From Maricaulis maris (lineage in GTDB: Bacteria; Pseudomonadota; Alphaproteobacteria; Caulobacterales; Maricaulaceae), in assembly GCF_003634045.1 (NCBI RefSeq), contig NZ_RBIM01000007.1, positions 62,001-126,000 on the forward strand: a DNA stretch of 64,000 bases, given 5' to 3'. Each line of letters opens with the position of its first letter. Positions within the stretch are counted from its first letter, which is position 1. Position numbers and translations under genes: made by a program. Of the stretch, positions 8,026 through 16,934 are shown piece after piece. Below the pieces are notes generated by a model that made no database searches, was not told the DNA's origin, and saw nothing but the letters and a program-made list of their open reading frames with translations.

Positions 8026-9540
8026 ATGATCCGTTTCAACGGTTTCGATACATCGGGCCTGTTGCGCTCTGTCGCGACCCTTGCCCTCGCCGTTTCGCTG
8101 GCCGGGGTCATGATCTCCGACGCCGATGCCCAGCGCCGGCGGAATAATAACGAGGAAGACTCCGAGCAAAACCAGGCTGAGCGGGTTTTCTCGGCGGCGA
8201 TCGGCCAGATTGTGCTGGAAGCCCAGGAATTCCAGGCCAATGACCAGTTTCAGGAATCGATCACAGCCCTGACGCGGGCCTTGGGCAATTCCGGGATTAA
8301 CCCGTATGAGCGGATGATTTCGCTGCAGATGCGGGGGCGTGGATATTATGAGCTGGAACAGGTTTCACGCGCCATCCAGGACTGGGAAGCAGCCATCGCC
8401 ACCGGCGCCATGCTGCCCCAGGAAGTCGCTGACCTGCGCATCAATATCGGCCAGCTTTACATTGCCGAGGGTCAATATTCGCAGGGCATCCAGGCACTCG
8501 AAGCTGCGGTCGCCGTGCTCGGCAATGAGGGCATCAATCCGCGCGTGATGCGGATGCTGGCGCAAGCCTATGCCCAGGCCGAGCGTTATCGCGAAGGTGT
8601 GGTGTGGGCCGAGCGTTTCTGGAACGCCCAACCGGCGTCCGAGCGGGTACGCGGTGACTATTCGCTGATGCTGTTCTTCTATCAGCAGCTCGAGCGCGTC
8701 CCGGATCAGTTCCGCATCATTGAAGAGATGGTGCAGCGCTGGCCGACCGAAAAGAGCAATTGGCGCTCCTATGCGTCGCTGCTGGCACAGACCGGTCGCG
8801 AGCAGGACGCGTTCGAAGCCAACAAGATCATGTATATCAACGGCATGCTCACCGAGAGCCGTGAGATCGTGGCGTTGGCCCAATACTATTCCTTCTATGA
8901 ATACCCCTATCGCGGTGCCGTCATCCTTGAGCGCGAGCTCAATTCCGGCGCTGTCGAGCGGACCCGTAACAATCTCAACCTCTTGGCCAATATGTGGCGT
9001 CAGGCGCGCGAGTGGGAGCGGGCCATTCCGGTGTTGCGCCAGCTGGCTCAGCTGACCGGTGACGGGGATGACTTCCTCAAGTTGGCCGAAGCCCTGTGGC
9101 AGCGCCGCCAGCTGGATGAAGCTGAAGATGCCTTCACGGAAGCGCTCAACCGCGGCGGTCTCGACCGTCCGGGCGACGCATGGACCTTGCTGGGCAATGT
9201 GCGGGCCGAGCTGGGCCGCGAGGAATCGGCACTGGCGGCCTTCCGCGAAGGTGCGCGCTACCCGTATTCCCGCCGCACCGCCAATGGCTGGGCGACCTTC
9301 ATCACCAACCGTCAGCGGGCGGCACGCGACCGCGTGCGGATTCGCGAGCAGGTCCGTCAGGACGAGTGCCGTTTCTCGATCAGCGATTTGCTCGAAACCG
9401 CCACCCTGCTGGGTGATGTCGACGAGAATGGTCGCATCGTGGTCGATGTACCGGAGCGTTGTTCCGACCTCTACAACGTCCATGGCGAGCAATTGAGTGA
9501 AGTGGCTGAAGCGGAAGCTTCGGAGGCCGACGCTGGCTGA
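8026..9540 (+). CDS. tetratricopeptide-repeat periplasmic protein of the TonB cluster
   Basis: A 504-residue exported protein with an N-terminal signal sequence (hydrophobic core LATLALAVSLAGVMI, then SDADAQ). Helical TPR-like repeats run through most of the length, for example YYELEQVSRAIQDWEAAI and EGQYSQGIQALEAAV. TPR proteins are the usual last member of DUF3450/TtpC/ExbB/ExbD/TonB operons and probably scaffold the complex or its receptor. ATG at 8026 is preferred: AAGGAG lies 7 bases before it, and the earlier in-frame ATG at 8011 overlaps that site. It ends at a perfect intrinsic terminator. Confidence 0.88.
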   Translation: MIRFNGFDTSGLLRSVATLALAVSLAGVMISDADAQRRRNNNEEDSEQNQAERVFSAAIGQIVLEAQEFQANDQFQESITALTRALGNSGINPYERMISLQMRGRGYYELEQVSRAIQDWEAAIATGAMLPQEVADLRINIGQLYIAEGQYSQGIQALEAAVAVLGNEGINPRVMRMLAQAYAQAERYREGVVWAERFWNAQPASERVRGDYSLMLFFYQQLERVPDQFRIIEEMVQRWPTEKSNWRSYASLLAQTGREQDAFEANKIMYINGMLTESREIVALAQYYSFYEYPYRGAVILERELNSGAVERTRNNLNLLANMWRQAREWERAIPVLRQLAQLTGDGDDFLKLAEALWQRRQLDEAEDAFTEALNRGGLDRPGDAWTLLGNVRAELGREESALAAFREGARYPYSRRTANGWATFITNRQRAARDRVRIREQVRQDECRFSISDLLETATLLGDVDENGRIVVDVPERCSDLYNVHGEQLSEVAEAEASEADAG

Positions 9541-9568
9541 TCCCGACGTCCAAAACCAAAAATGATTG

Positions 9569-9600
9569 ACGCCCCGGCTGCTGCAGCCGGGGCGTTTTTC
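9569..9600 (+). terminator. intrinsic terminator of the first TonB operon
   Basis: A 12-bp perfect stem, ACGCCCCGGCTG / CAGCCGGGGCGT (9569-9580 with 9584-9595), closes a CTG loop and is followed by TTTT. It lies 28 bases after the TPR stop codon and separates the first TonB operon from the second TPR-TonB pair. Confidence 0.93.
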
Positions 9601-9696
9601 ATTGTGCGAAGAACGGTCCGGTCGCGCATTTCGCGCTTCGGGCCTTCAAAACAACCCCAAATAGCCACATTCCCGCCGTCTTGGCCGCCGAAGCTT

Positions 9697-9716
9697 TCAT
9701 TACATGACGGTAATGA
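9697..9716. promoter_or_regulatory. inverted repeat upstream of second TPR gene
   Basis: TCATTAC-N6-GTAATGA is a perfect 7-bp inverted repeat ending about 40 bases before the ATG at 9756. Size and spacing suit a dimeric regulator binding site; which regulator is unknown. Confidence 0.35.
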
Positions 9717-9755
9717 CGGGCTGGGGAGTTCGCGTCATGACTTGGGGAGAAGCAC

Positions 9756-11222
9756 ATGGACAGATCGGATCGCCCGGCGTTTGACGCCGGATGGCCCCGC
9801 CTTGCAGTGGCGGCGCTCATTCTCGTTCTCACACTCACAACGACAGGCCTGCCGACCGCACTTGCGCAAGATGATGACCGACCGGCCGGCGTGTTGTCGC
9901 CGGGCGTGGGGAGCCGGTTGCTCGAACTGATCGAACTCGAGGGGCAGGAAGCCTGGAGTGAGGCCGTGGCGGGTTATACAGCCCTGATCGATGGCCGGGC
10001 GCTGAGCGCCTATGAACGTGCCGTCCTGCTGCGCCAGCGCGGCCGCGCCCGCTACGAACTGGACGACATGTCCGGCGCGATCAGTGATTGGCGCACCGTC
10101 ATCTCGCTGGCTGTGCTGCCTGACGAGGAGGTCAATGCCCTGCGCATCAATACCGGCCAGCTGCTGATGGTCGATGGCCAATACCGGGCCGGGATCAACC
10201 AGATCGAGGCGGCGTTGGCGCGTGGTGTCACCCTGAATGCCGACCTCGCCATGCGGTTGGCCCAGGCCTATGCCCAGGACGAGGATCATGATGGCGGTCT
10301 GCCGCATGCCCGCAACTATTATCGCCTGGCCGAAGCTGAAGGCGCGGACGGGCGGCAGCATTTCTCGGTCCTGCTCTACTATTTCCAACAGCTCGGGCTC
10401 GTGACCGAGCAGTTATCACTGATGGAGGAGATGGTGGCCCGCTGGCCGGCCGAGAAAGCCAATTGGACCAGCTATGCCTCCTTGCTGGCCCAGACCGGCC
10501 GCGAGAGCGATGCCTTCGAGGTCAATCGCATCATGTATCTGGGCGGCATGCTGACCTCGAGCGAGGAGCTCGTGCGGCTGGCGCAGTATTATTCCTATTA
10601 CGACTATCCCTATGGCGGTGCGGTGATGCTGGAGCGCGAGCTCAATGCCGGCCGTGTCGAGGCGTCGGTCCGCAATATGCAGCTTCTGGCCAATCTCTGG
10701 CGTCATGCCCGCGAGTGGGAGCGTGCCCTGCCGGTGCTGGAACGTGTGGCCACGACGTCCGGTATCGGGCGCGACTATGAGGCCTATGGCGAAGCACTCT
10801 ACCGGGCGGCGCGGTTTTCCGATGCCGAGGCGATGTTCGTCCAGGCGATCAATCGCGGCGGCCTCGTCCGGCCCGGCGATACCTGGACCTATGTCGGCAA
10901 TGCCCGCATGGAGCAGGATGACCTGACCGGCGCCACCCGCGCCTTCCGGCGCGCGCTGGAGTGGGAGTATTCCCGCGCCGCAGCGCAAGGCTGGCTGGAA
11001 TTCATCGCCTCGAAACGGGAGATTCTCGCGGCCGGGGAGCGACTGGAAAGGCTGACCACGATCGAGACCTGCGAAATCGCGATCGAACGCGCCCGTCGGC
11101 AAGTGGTGGTGTCCGAAGATGAGTATGACAGCGAAGGGCGCCGCGTGCTCGATATACCGGCCATGTGCGAGCCCTGGTTCGACACTTATGGCAATCGCCT
11201 GCCGGCGTCTGAACGGATCTGA
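9756..11222 (+). CDS. tetratricopeptide-repeat protein, paralogue of the first
   Basis: A 488-residue secreted protein with a signal sequence (residues 15-38, ending TALAQ). TPR-like helices closely match the 504-residue protein encoded at 8026-9540; shared stretches include WPAEKANWTSYASLLAQTGR-type and REWERALPVL segments at matching positions. The two clearly arose by duplication. It has its own upstream inverted repeat and follows a terminator, so it is likely transcribed separately, perhaps with the second tonB 243 bases downstream. The ATG has GGGGAGAAG upstream. Confidence 0.85.
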   Translation: MDRSDRPAFDAGWPRLAVAALILVLTLTTTGLPTALAQDDDRPAGVLSPGVGSRLLELIELEGQEAWSEAVAGYTALIDGRALSAYERAVLLRQRGRARYELDDMSGAISDWRTVISLAVLPDEEVNALRINTGQLLMVDGQYRAGINQIEAALARGVTLNADLAMRLAQAYAQDEDHDGGLPHARNYYRLAEAEGADGRQHFSVLLYYFQQLGLVTEQLSLMEEMVARWPAEKANWTSYASLLAQTGRESDAFEVNRIMYLGGMLTSSEELVRLAQYYSYYDYPYGGAVMLERELNAGRVEASVRNMQLLANLWRHAREWERALPVLERVATTSGIGRDYEAYGEALYRAARFSDAEAMFVQAINRGGLVRPGDTWTYVGNARMEQDDLTGATRAFRRALEWEYSRAAAQGWLEFIASKREILAAGERLERLTTIETCEIAIERARRQVVVSEDEYDSEGRRVLDIPAMCEPWFDTYGNRLPASERI

Positions 11223-11465
11223 CCGGCCGGACTTGCGGTCGGCGCGACGCCCGCGCATGACCCCGCAATCGCCCCAATTGACCGCGATTGCGCCCCGCTT
11301 CTGCCCCGACCGGGGGCGAGGCTGACAGTGCGGCGAGGCCTCGTGTTGTGAGGCCGACCCGCACCGGCCAACCCGACGCCGGTGGACGGCGCCGGGCCCC
11401 TGGCCGGGTCTTGGGGCATACCTCTGTGAGGCCATGCAGAACACGCCCGTGGGGAGGCTTGTTCA

Positions 11466-12083
11466 ATGACAGCCATGATCCAGAATCTTCGTACCCCGAT
11501 GGTCTTGCCGGTTGCGGCCGCGATCACCGTCGGACTTTTCCTGCTGATGCGCGATTTGATCGCCGTTCCGATGGTGGAGCGGGTGCAGCAAAGCGAGACG
11601 CCGCGCTTCGTGATCAACGACGTTCCCGACGACACCGAGCTGGATGTCCGCATCGACATCACCGAAATCCCGCCGGTCGAACCGCCGCCGCCGATTGAAC
11701 GCCTGCCGGTGGATCGCGCGGTGCCGACCGATCCGGGCGATGGTGTCACCTACGCCCTGCCGCCGGTGGCGCCGACGGAGATCAGCCATACAGGTGGCCT
11801 GGTCACGCCGGATCGTTCGCCCATGCCCATTGTCCGTATCGAGCCGGTCTTCCCGGCGCGCGAGGCCTCCCGGGGCAATTCCGGCAGCTGCACCGTGATC
11901 TTCGACATCACGCCGCAAGGTCAGACCACCAATATCCGGTCCCTGGCCTGCGACAGCCGCGCCTTTGAACAGGCGACACTGAACGCCGTCAGCCGCTGGC
12001 GCTACAACCCGCAGATTGAAAATGGTCAACCCATCTATTTCCGCGGTGCGACGACAAGGCTCGACTATCGTCTTGATGGATAG
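11466..12083 (+). CDS. tonB: second TonB-type energy transducer
   Basis: A 205-residue protein, the same length as the first TonB. It has an N-terminal anchor, a proline-rich linker (PPVEPPPPIE) and a C-terminal TonB domain with RIEPVFPAREASRGNSG and RWRYNPQIENGQP. The cysteine pair GSC / LACDSR is conserved with the first copy. GGAGG lies 8 bases before ATG 11466. No ExbB or ExbD accompanies this copy, so it presumably uses the motor encoded upstream and may serve different receptors. A GC hairpin (12091-12116) follows the stop. Confidence 0.92.
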   Translation: MTAMIQNLRTPMVLPVAAAITVGLFLLMRDLIAVPMVERVQQSETPRFVINDVPDDTELDVRIDITEIPPVEPPPPIERLPVDRAVPTDPGDGVTYALPPVAPTEISHTGGLVTPDRSPMPIVRIEPVFPAREASRGNSGSCTVIFDITPQGQTTNIRSLACDSRAFEQATLNAVSRWRYNPQIENGQPIYFRGATTRLDYRLDG

Positions 12084-12131
12084 GTAAGGGGCGTGGGGGG
12101 GCTGTGCCCCCCACGCAACCCATCCAATGTT

Positions 12132-12183
12132 TGTCATCCCCGCGCGATGTCCGGCGAAGGCCGGACGCACGGCGGGGATGACA
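12132..12183. repeat. family A palindromic repeat, short form
   Basis: Outer arms TGTCATCCCCGC and GCGGGGATGACA enclose an inner GTCCGGC-GAAG-GCCGGAC hairpin. The same GTCATCCC...GGGATGAC frame recurs at 34997, 43395, 58703 and 62404. It lies between a forward and a reverse gene. Confidence 0.85.
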
Positions 12184-12204
12184 AGGGTAGATGGCGTGGC
12201 AACG

Positions 12205-12235
12205 AAAAAGGCCCGGATCGATTGATCCGGGCCTT
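12205..12235 (-). terminator. intrinsic terminator for the oligopeptidase gene
   Basis: A 12-bp stem AAGGCCCGGATC / GATCCGGGCCTT (12208-12219 with 12224-12235) closes a 4-base loop. Read on the minus strand it is followed by TTTTT, placing the terminator 23 bases after the stop codon of the reverse oligopeptidase gene. Confidence 0.9.
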
Positions 12236-12257
12236 GCTCATTCACTCACACGCGCCG

Positions 12258-14528
12258 CTACTCCGCCGCGATCGCGTCCACTTCATCATCGGCGAGGCCG
12301 ACGACCATCAGCGCAAACGCCCAGTTGAGGGCGGTTTCGCGCAGGCTGTCGAAGCGGCCGGAGGCGCCGCCATGGCCGGCCCCCATATTCATCTTCAGCA
12401 GGGTCAGGCCGTCATCGGTGCGGCGGTCGCGCAGCCGGGCGACGAATTTGGTCGGTTCCCAATAGGTGACGCGCGGATCGGTCAGCCCGCCCGTGGCCAG
12501 GACATGGGGATAGGCCATTTCCTGGATCTGGTCGTAGGGCGAGTATTCGATCATCGTCTGATAATCCTCGGCGCTTTCGATCGGATTGCCCCATTCCGGC
12601 CATTCCGGCGGCGTCAGCGGCAATTCCGGATCCGACATGGTGTTGATCACGTCGACGAAGGGAACCGCGGCAATGGCACCGGCAAACAGGTCGGGCTGCA
12701 GGTTGATCGCCGCACCGACCAAGAGGCCACCGGCCGAGCCGCCATAGGCGACGATATTGCCGCGGCTGGTATAGCCCAGCTCGGACAGAGCTTCACCGGC
12801 CGAGACAAAGTCGCGGAAGGTATTGATCTTCTGCTCGAGCTTGCCGTCCAGATACCATTGATAGCCATTCGCCATGCCGCCACGGATATGGGCGGTGGCA
12901 TAGACCATGCCGCGATCCACCAGCGATAGCGGCGTGACGCGGAAAGCGGCCGGAATGGTGATGCCGTAGGAGCCGTAGCCATAGAGCATCAGCGGCGCGC
13001 TGCCGTCGATCGGCGTGTCGCGGTGGTAAAGGATGGTGACCGGGATCTGGGCCCCGTCATGACCCGGCGCCATGATGCGACGGACGACATAGTCTTCCGG
13101 ATTGTGACCCGAGGGGACTTCCTGGCGTTTCAGCAGCGTGCGCTCCTGGCTGCGCAGGTTGAAATCATAGGTCTCTTCCGGCGTTGACGGGCTCTCATAG
13201 GAGAAACGCAGAATGTCGGTGGCGAACTCGTATCCGGCTGAGGCGCCCAGCGAATAAGCCTCCTCGTCGAAGTCGATATTGTATTCTTCACCGGTGGCGT
13301 ATTCGTGGACGACGATACGCGGCAGGGCGTTCTCACGCTCGACGCGAACCTGCCAGTCGGCAAAGCCGATGACGCCATTGATCAGCGTGCCGGGGCGGTG
13401 CGGGACAAAGTCTTCCCAGTTTTCGCGGCCGGGATTGTCGAGCGGGGCCGACATGATCTTGTAGTCGACCGCGCCGTCGATATTGGTGCGGAAATAGAAG
13501 CGGTCACTGGCTTCGGTGAGATAGTATTCGACATCGTCCTCGCGTGCCGCGATCAGGACCGGCTCGGCGGCCGGATCATTGGCGTCGATCAGCCGCATCT
13601 CGTTGGAGGTGTGACCGCCGGCATTGATGATGATGTGGTTGTTGTTGTCGCTCAGGCCGACCGAGACGAAGAAGCCGTCATCGGGTTCTTCATAGACCAG
13701 TTCCGACGGGCCGCCATTGGCGGGCTGGCGATAGACGCGCTTGGAGCGGCCATTATCGTCGCGCCAGACCCAATACAGGGTGGCGCTGTCATTGGCCCAG
13801 GTGAAATCGCCCGAGCTTTCATCCGTCAGGGTCGCGACGATGGCGCCGGTGGCGACATCCTTGACCCGGATCTCGTAATACTCCGAACCGCGCACATCGA
13901 CGCCGAAGGCGACATAGCGATGGTCGGGCGAGTGTTCCATGTCGGAAAAGTCGAGATAGTCGAAATCGGCCGCTTCGGCATCGCCATCGACCAGGACTTC
14001 TTCCTCACCCATCGGCTCGCCGGTTTCCGGATTGACCGGACGGCGGGCGAAGACCGGATACTGGCCACCTTCGCGGTAGCGCGTGTAGTAGGCAAAGTCG
14101 CCATCGCGCTCGGGCACCGAGCTGTCATCTTCCTTGATGCGGCCACGGATCTCCTGGAAAATCCGCTCCTGCAGCGCCTCGGTCGGTGCCATGACATTGT
14201 CGAGATAGGCGTTTTCCGCGTCGAGGAGTTCGCGGACATCGCTGTCCAGCACCTCCGGCTCGCGCATCACCTGCTGCCAGTTGTCATCCTTGATCCACTG
14301 ATACTCGTCGACGCGGGTAAAGCCGACCTGTTCGATGGTGACCGGGCGTTGTTCGGCGCGCGGCGCCTCAAGGCCCTGGGCGCGGGTGATCAGGGCGCCA
14401 TGGGTGTTGACGGCGGCGGTGGTCGCGGCCGGATTGTCGGACGTCATGTCAGTCTCCTGGCTGCAGGCGACGAGTGCGAGACCGGCAAGTCCCACGCCCA
14501 TCCGCCTGGCAAGCGGCAAATAACGCAT
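12258..14528 (-). CDS. oligopeptidase B-like S9 serine peptidase, lipoprotein
   Basis: A 756-residue enzyme of the prolyl oligopeptidase family (S9A). A lipoprotein signal ends LALVAC (Cys22), so it is probably membrane-anchored on the periplasmic side. A beta-propeller region spans about residues 60-470 and the alpha/beta-hydrolase domain follows. The likely catalytic triad is Ser598 in YGGSAGG, Asp684 in GLTDPRV and His719 in GAGHGG. The segment VPFVDVINTM followed by PEWPEWGNP matches oligopeptidase B, which cleaves short peptides after Arg/Lys. GAGGGGAAAC precedes the ATG. It is divergent from nothing; msrB lies 23 bases upstream on the same strand. Confidence 0.92.
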   Translation of the reverse strand: MRYLPLARRMGVGLAGLALVACSQETDMTSDNPAATTAAVNTHGALITRAQGLEAPRAEQRPVTIEQVGFTRVDEYQWIKDDNWQQVMREPEVLDSDVRELLDAENAYLDNVMAPTEALQERIFQEIRGRIKEDDSSVPERDGDFAYYTRYREGGQYPVFARRPVNPETGEPMGEEEVLVDGDAEAADFDYLDFSDMEHSPDHRYVAFGVDVRGSEYYEIRVKDVATGAIVATLTDESSGDFTWANDSATLYWVWRDDNGRSKRVYRQPANGGPSELVYEEPDDGFFVSVGLSDNNNHIIINAGGHTSNEMRLIDANDPAAEPVLIAAREDDVEYYLTEASDRFYFRTNIDGAVDYKIMSAPLDNPGRENWEDFVPHRPGTLINGVIGFADWQVRVERENALPRIVVHEYATGEEYNIDFDEEAYSLGASAGYEFATDILRFSYESPSTPEETYDFNLRSQERTLLKRQEVPSGHNPEDYVVRRIMAPGHDGAQIPVTILYHRDTPIDGSAPLMLYGYGSYGITIPAAFRVTPLSLVDRGMVYATAHIRGGMANGYQWYLDGKLEQKINTFRDFVSAGEALSELGYTSRGNIVAYGGSAGGLLVGAAINLQPDLFAGAIAAVPFVDVINTMSDPELPLTPPEWPEWGNPIESAEDYQTMIEYSPYDQIQEMAYPHVLATGGLTDPRVTYWEPTKFVARLRDRRTDDGLTLLKMNMGAGHGGASGRFDSLRETALNWAFALMVVGLADDEVDAIAAE

Positions 14529-14551
14529 CTGTTTCCCCTCAAGTGTGTGGC

Positions 14552-14959
14552 CTACTTCTCGCCATCGCCGGGCTTAAAGTCCAGCACGCCGCCATTGGTG
14601 CAATAACGCTGGCCGGTCGGCTGTGGCCCGTCGGGAAAGACATGGCCGAGATGGGCGCCGCAATTGGCGCAATGGATTTCGGTCCGCGGCAGGCGCAGTT
14701 TGAAATCGGTCTTGGTCTCGACATTGTCGCCCTCGACGGGCTGCCAGAAGGATGGCCAGCCCGAGCCGCTGTCATATTTGTGGTCCGAGGCGAAGAGCGG
14801 GATGTCGCAGACCTTGCAGTGATAGCTTCCGTCGCGCTTTTCGGCGTTGAACGGGTGGGTGAAGGCGCGTTCGGTGCCTTCCTGGAAGGCGATGGCATGG
14901 GTGTCGGCATCGAGCTTGGCCTTGAGGGCCTCGATCTCGGCAGCACTCAGTCGTGGCAT
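14552..14959 (-). CDS. msrB: peptide-methionine (R)-S-oxide reductase MsrB
   Basis: A 135-residue single-domain enzyme that reduces the R form of methionine sulfoxide in proteins. Zinc ligands are the pairs C48-KV-C51 and C97-AN-C100. The catalytic Cys120 is in RYCTNGG. The SGSGWPSFW motif is intact. Length matches stand-alone MsrB and no signal peptide is present, so it acts in the cytoplasm. It is encoded on the minus strand three bases downstream of the MFS gene and 23 bases upstream of the peptidase gene, likely one transcript. Confidence 0.97.
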   Translation of the reverse strand: MPRLSAAEIEALKAKLDADTHAIAFQEGTERAFTHPFNAEKRDGSYHCKVCDIPLFASDHKYDSGSGWPSFWQPVEGDNVETKTDFKLRLPRTEIHCANCGAHLGHVFPDGPQPTGQRYCTNGGVLDFKPGDGEK

Positions 14960-14962
14960 GGT

Positions 14963-16276
14963 TTACTCCGGCGTGGCAGGGGGCGTGGCAGCGGTATCGG
15001 GCGCCGGCAGGCCATGGGCCTCGCCGCGCTTCACCGACAATATGGGCGTGGTCAGGCAGATGACCAACAGCACCGCACCCAGCCCGACCATCGGGATCAG
15101 GGCTGACAGGTTCGGACCGAGCTGGCCGACCACGACGCCCATCAACACGGCACCGGCCGGCATGCCGCCGAACAGGCCGAGCTGGTAGACCGACATGACA
15201 CGGGCCAGCTTGTCCGGCGGGGCCTGTTCCTGGACCACTGAACGCGACAGCGAGATGGCCACACCGGCACCCAGCCCCCAGCCGAACACCAGCAAATAGA
15301 GCGACCAGAAGGGCAGGTGGAAATAGAAGGCCCCGGTCGCCATCACGGTCACCGCCTGGGCCAGGATCAGCGCCCGTCCGGGCCGCTCGATCTGGCCGAA
15401 TTTCACCAGCGCCACATTGGCGACCAGGGCGCCGACCCAGAAGGCGACCATCAGGCTGGCAATCTCCGGAAATCCGCCGCCATAGCTCTCGCGGATGATC
15501 AGCGGGATCAGCACCAGGAAGGAGCCGCCCACGACCAGAACGCCGAGCGCGATCATGATCAGCGTCATCGGCATCAGCACCGGAGAGGTGAAAACGGCCT
15601 TCACCCCGTCGGCCAGGTCTTCCATCGGGTGGGCGGTGGACTTGTCACGCTTGGAGCCCAAGCGCGGCAGGAAGGCGGCGGAAACGCCACCAATGCACAG
15701 GCCGGCGGCCTGCATCAGGAAGAGCGCGCCGGGGCCGGTGTAGGCGGCGAAATAGCCGACCGCCATGCCGGCGATCTGGGCCCCGAACTGGACCGCCGAG
15801 GCCATCACGACCGCCCGTTGCAGTTCGATCCCGCCATGGCGGGTGCGGGCCGAGATGCGGACCACCGGATTGATGGCGCTGTCGCGGGCCGGCATGACAA
15901 AGCCGCCGGCGACCCCGATCAGCAGGGCGAAACACACCATCACCCAATAGGTCAGATGGCCGGTCAGCAGCATCAGGCCCAGCGCGCCCGCCGACAGGCC
16001 GGCGAAGATGTAGAAGTAGAAGACAATGCCGCGCCGGTCCTTGCGCTCGGCTAGCACGCCGGCAAAGGGCAGCAGCAGCATCATCGGTGCCGTCAGCGCG
16101 GCCTGCGCCAGTCCGAGCCGTTCCGGGCTTTCCTGCAGGGTGAAGGTGATGACACCGGGAAACAGGGTGGTCTGCAGGCCGAATCCGAAAAACCAGCCGG
16201 CCACGAGGACCAGATAGGCGCCGAAGGGCGGCATGCGCAGTTTGCGATTGCCGGCGAGGGGACGAAAAACGGGCAA
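14963..16276 (-). CDS. major facilitator superfamily transporter
   Basis: A 437-residue protein with about twelve membrane helices. The N-terminus reads FRPLAGNRKLRMPPFGAYL, the pattern seen at the start of MFS_3-type exporters (EntS-like), and the loop LAERKDRRGIV fits the conserved MFS loop between helices 2 and 3. The substrate is unknown. The start used here is a TTG at 16276; an ATG at 16234 is also possible but would drop the FxPLxxNRxLR motif. Neither has a clear ribosome site. It is the first gene of a three-gene reverse run with msrB and the oligopeptidase. Confidence 0.85.
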   Translation of the reverse strand: MPVFRPLAGNRKLRMPPFGAYLVLVAGWFFGFGLQTTLFPGVITFTLQESPERLGLAQAALTAPMMLLLPFAGVLAERKDRRGIVFYFYIFAGLSAGALGLMLLTGHLTYWVMVCFALLIGVAGGFVMPARDSAINPVVRISARTRHGGIELQRAVVMASAVQFGAQIAGMAVGYFAAYTGPGALFLMQAAGLCIGGVSAAFLPRLGSKRDKSTAHPMEDLADGVKAVFTSPVLMPMTLIMIALGVLVVGGSFLVLIPLIIRESYGGGFPEIASLMVAFWVGALVANVALVKFGQIERPGRALILAQAVTVMATGAFYFHLPFWSLYLLVFGWGLGAGVAISLSRSVVQEQAPPDKLARVMSVYQLGLFGGMPAGAVLMGVVVGQLGPNLSALIPMVGLGAVLLVICLTTPILSVKRGEAHGLPAPDTAATPPATPE

Positions 16277-16411
16277 GGGGTGATCGGGTCTCGTGCGGAC
16301 TGGGGATCGCCGTTTCTGTGATCCGGCGTGATTTGTATTGCGCCTTGTCTAGCAACATGTTGGCCTTAAGCAAATCGGACTGGTCCGAAACAGAGCCAAA
16401 TGGGGCGAATA

Positions 16412-16843
16412 ATGAAATTCATCAAACCCGGCCTCGGCCTCCTTCTCGCGGCCTTCCTGATCTTCATGGGGTTGCAGAAATTCGGTGATGCCAATCCCGT
16501 TTTCCAGTACATCGCGGAGCAGTCGGGCCTGGCCTTCTTTGAGCCACAGGTTCGGGTGCTGACCGGTGTGTTGGAGATTCTTGCCGCCGCGCTCCTGTTG
16601 GCCGGGGTTTTCCTCAAACGCTTCGAGGGTTTCGGCGCGGCCCTGTCGCTGGCTGTGATCGGCGGTGCGATCGTCTTCCACCTCTCGCCCTGGCTCGGCA
16701 TCAATGCCCCGGTCGCCTTCACGGCAGATGGCGGCTATGAGCGCTCGCCCATGTTGTTTGGCATGGCGATTGTCTTTGCGGCTGTCGCGGCGGTGGTGAC
16801 CTGGATGGACCGGGACAAGTTGCCGCTTGTCGGCAAGGGGTGA
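16412..16843 (+). CDS. DoxX-like small membrane protein
   Basis: A 143-residue protein with four hydrophobic segments. The N-terminal part GLGLLLAAFLIFMGLQKFGD and the second segment LEILAAALLLAGVFL fit the DoxX-like superfamily, whose members are of largely unknown function. Start at ATG 16412 (GGGGCG upstream) rather than 16400. Divergent from the MFS gene; the shared 135-base intergenic region contains the perfect palindrome CAACATGTTG at 16353-16362, a possible operator. Confidence 0.6.
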   Translation: MKFIKPGLGLLLAAFLIFMGLQKFGDANPVFQYIAEQSGLAFFEPQVRVLTGVLEILAAALLLAGVFLKRFEGFGAALSLAVIGGAIVFHLSPWLGINAPVAFTADGGYERSPMLFGMAIVFAAVAAVVTWMDRDKLPLVGKG

Positions 16844-16934
16844 CCGCGACGGCGCGATTGCGCCGTGCATCCCTACCATTCATTAACGCGCAGGCGTCAT
16901 CCTGTCCGGCAGACTGGATCTGACAGGCACCCCC

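Noticed and set aside
13305-14606. 433-codon plus-strand frame opposite the oligopeptidase gene
   Set aside because: Shadow of a gene with complete catalytic motifs on the other strand; composition is typical of antisense frames in GC-rich DNA.
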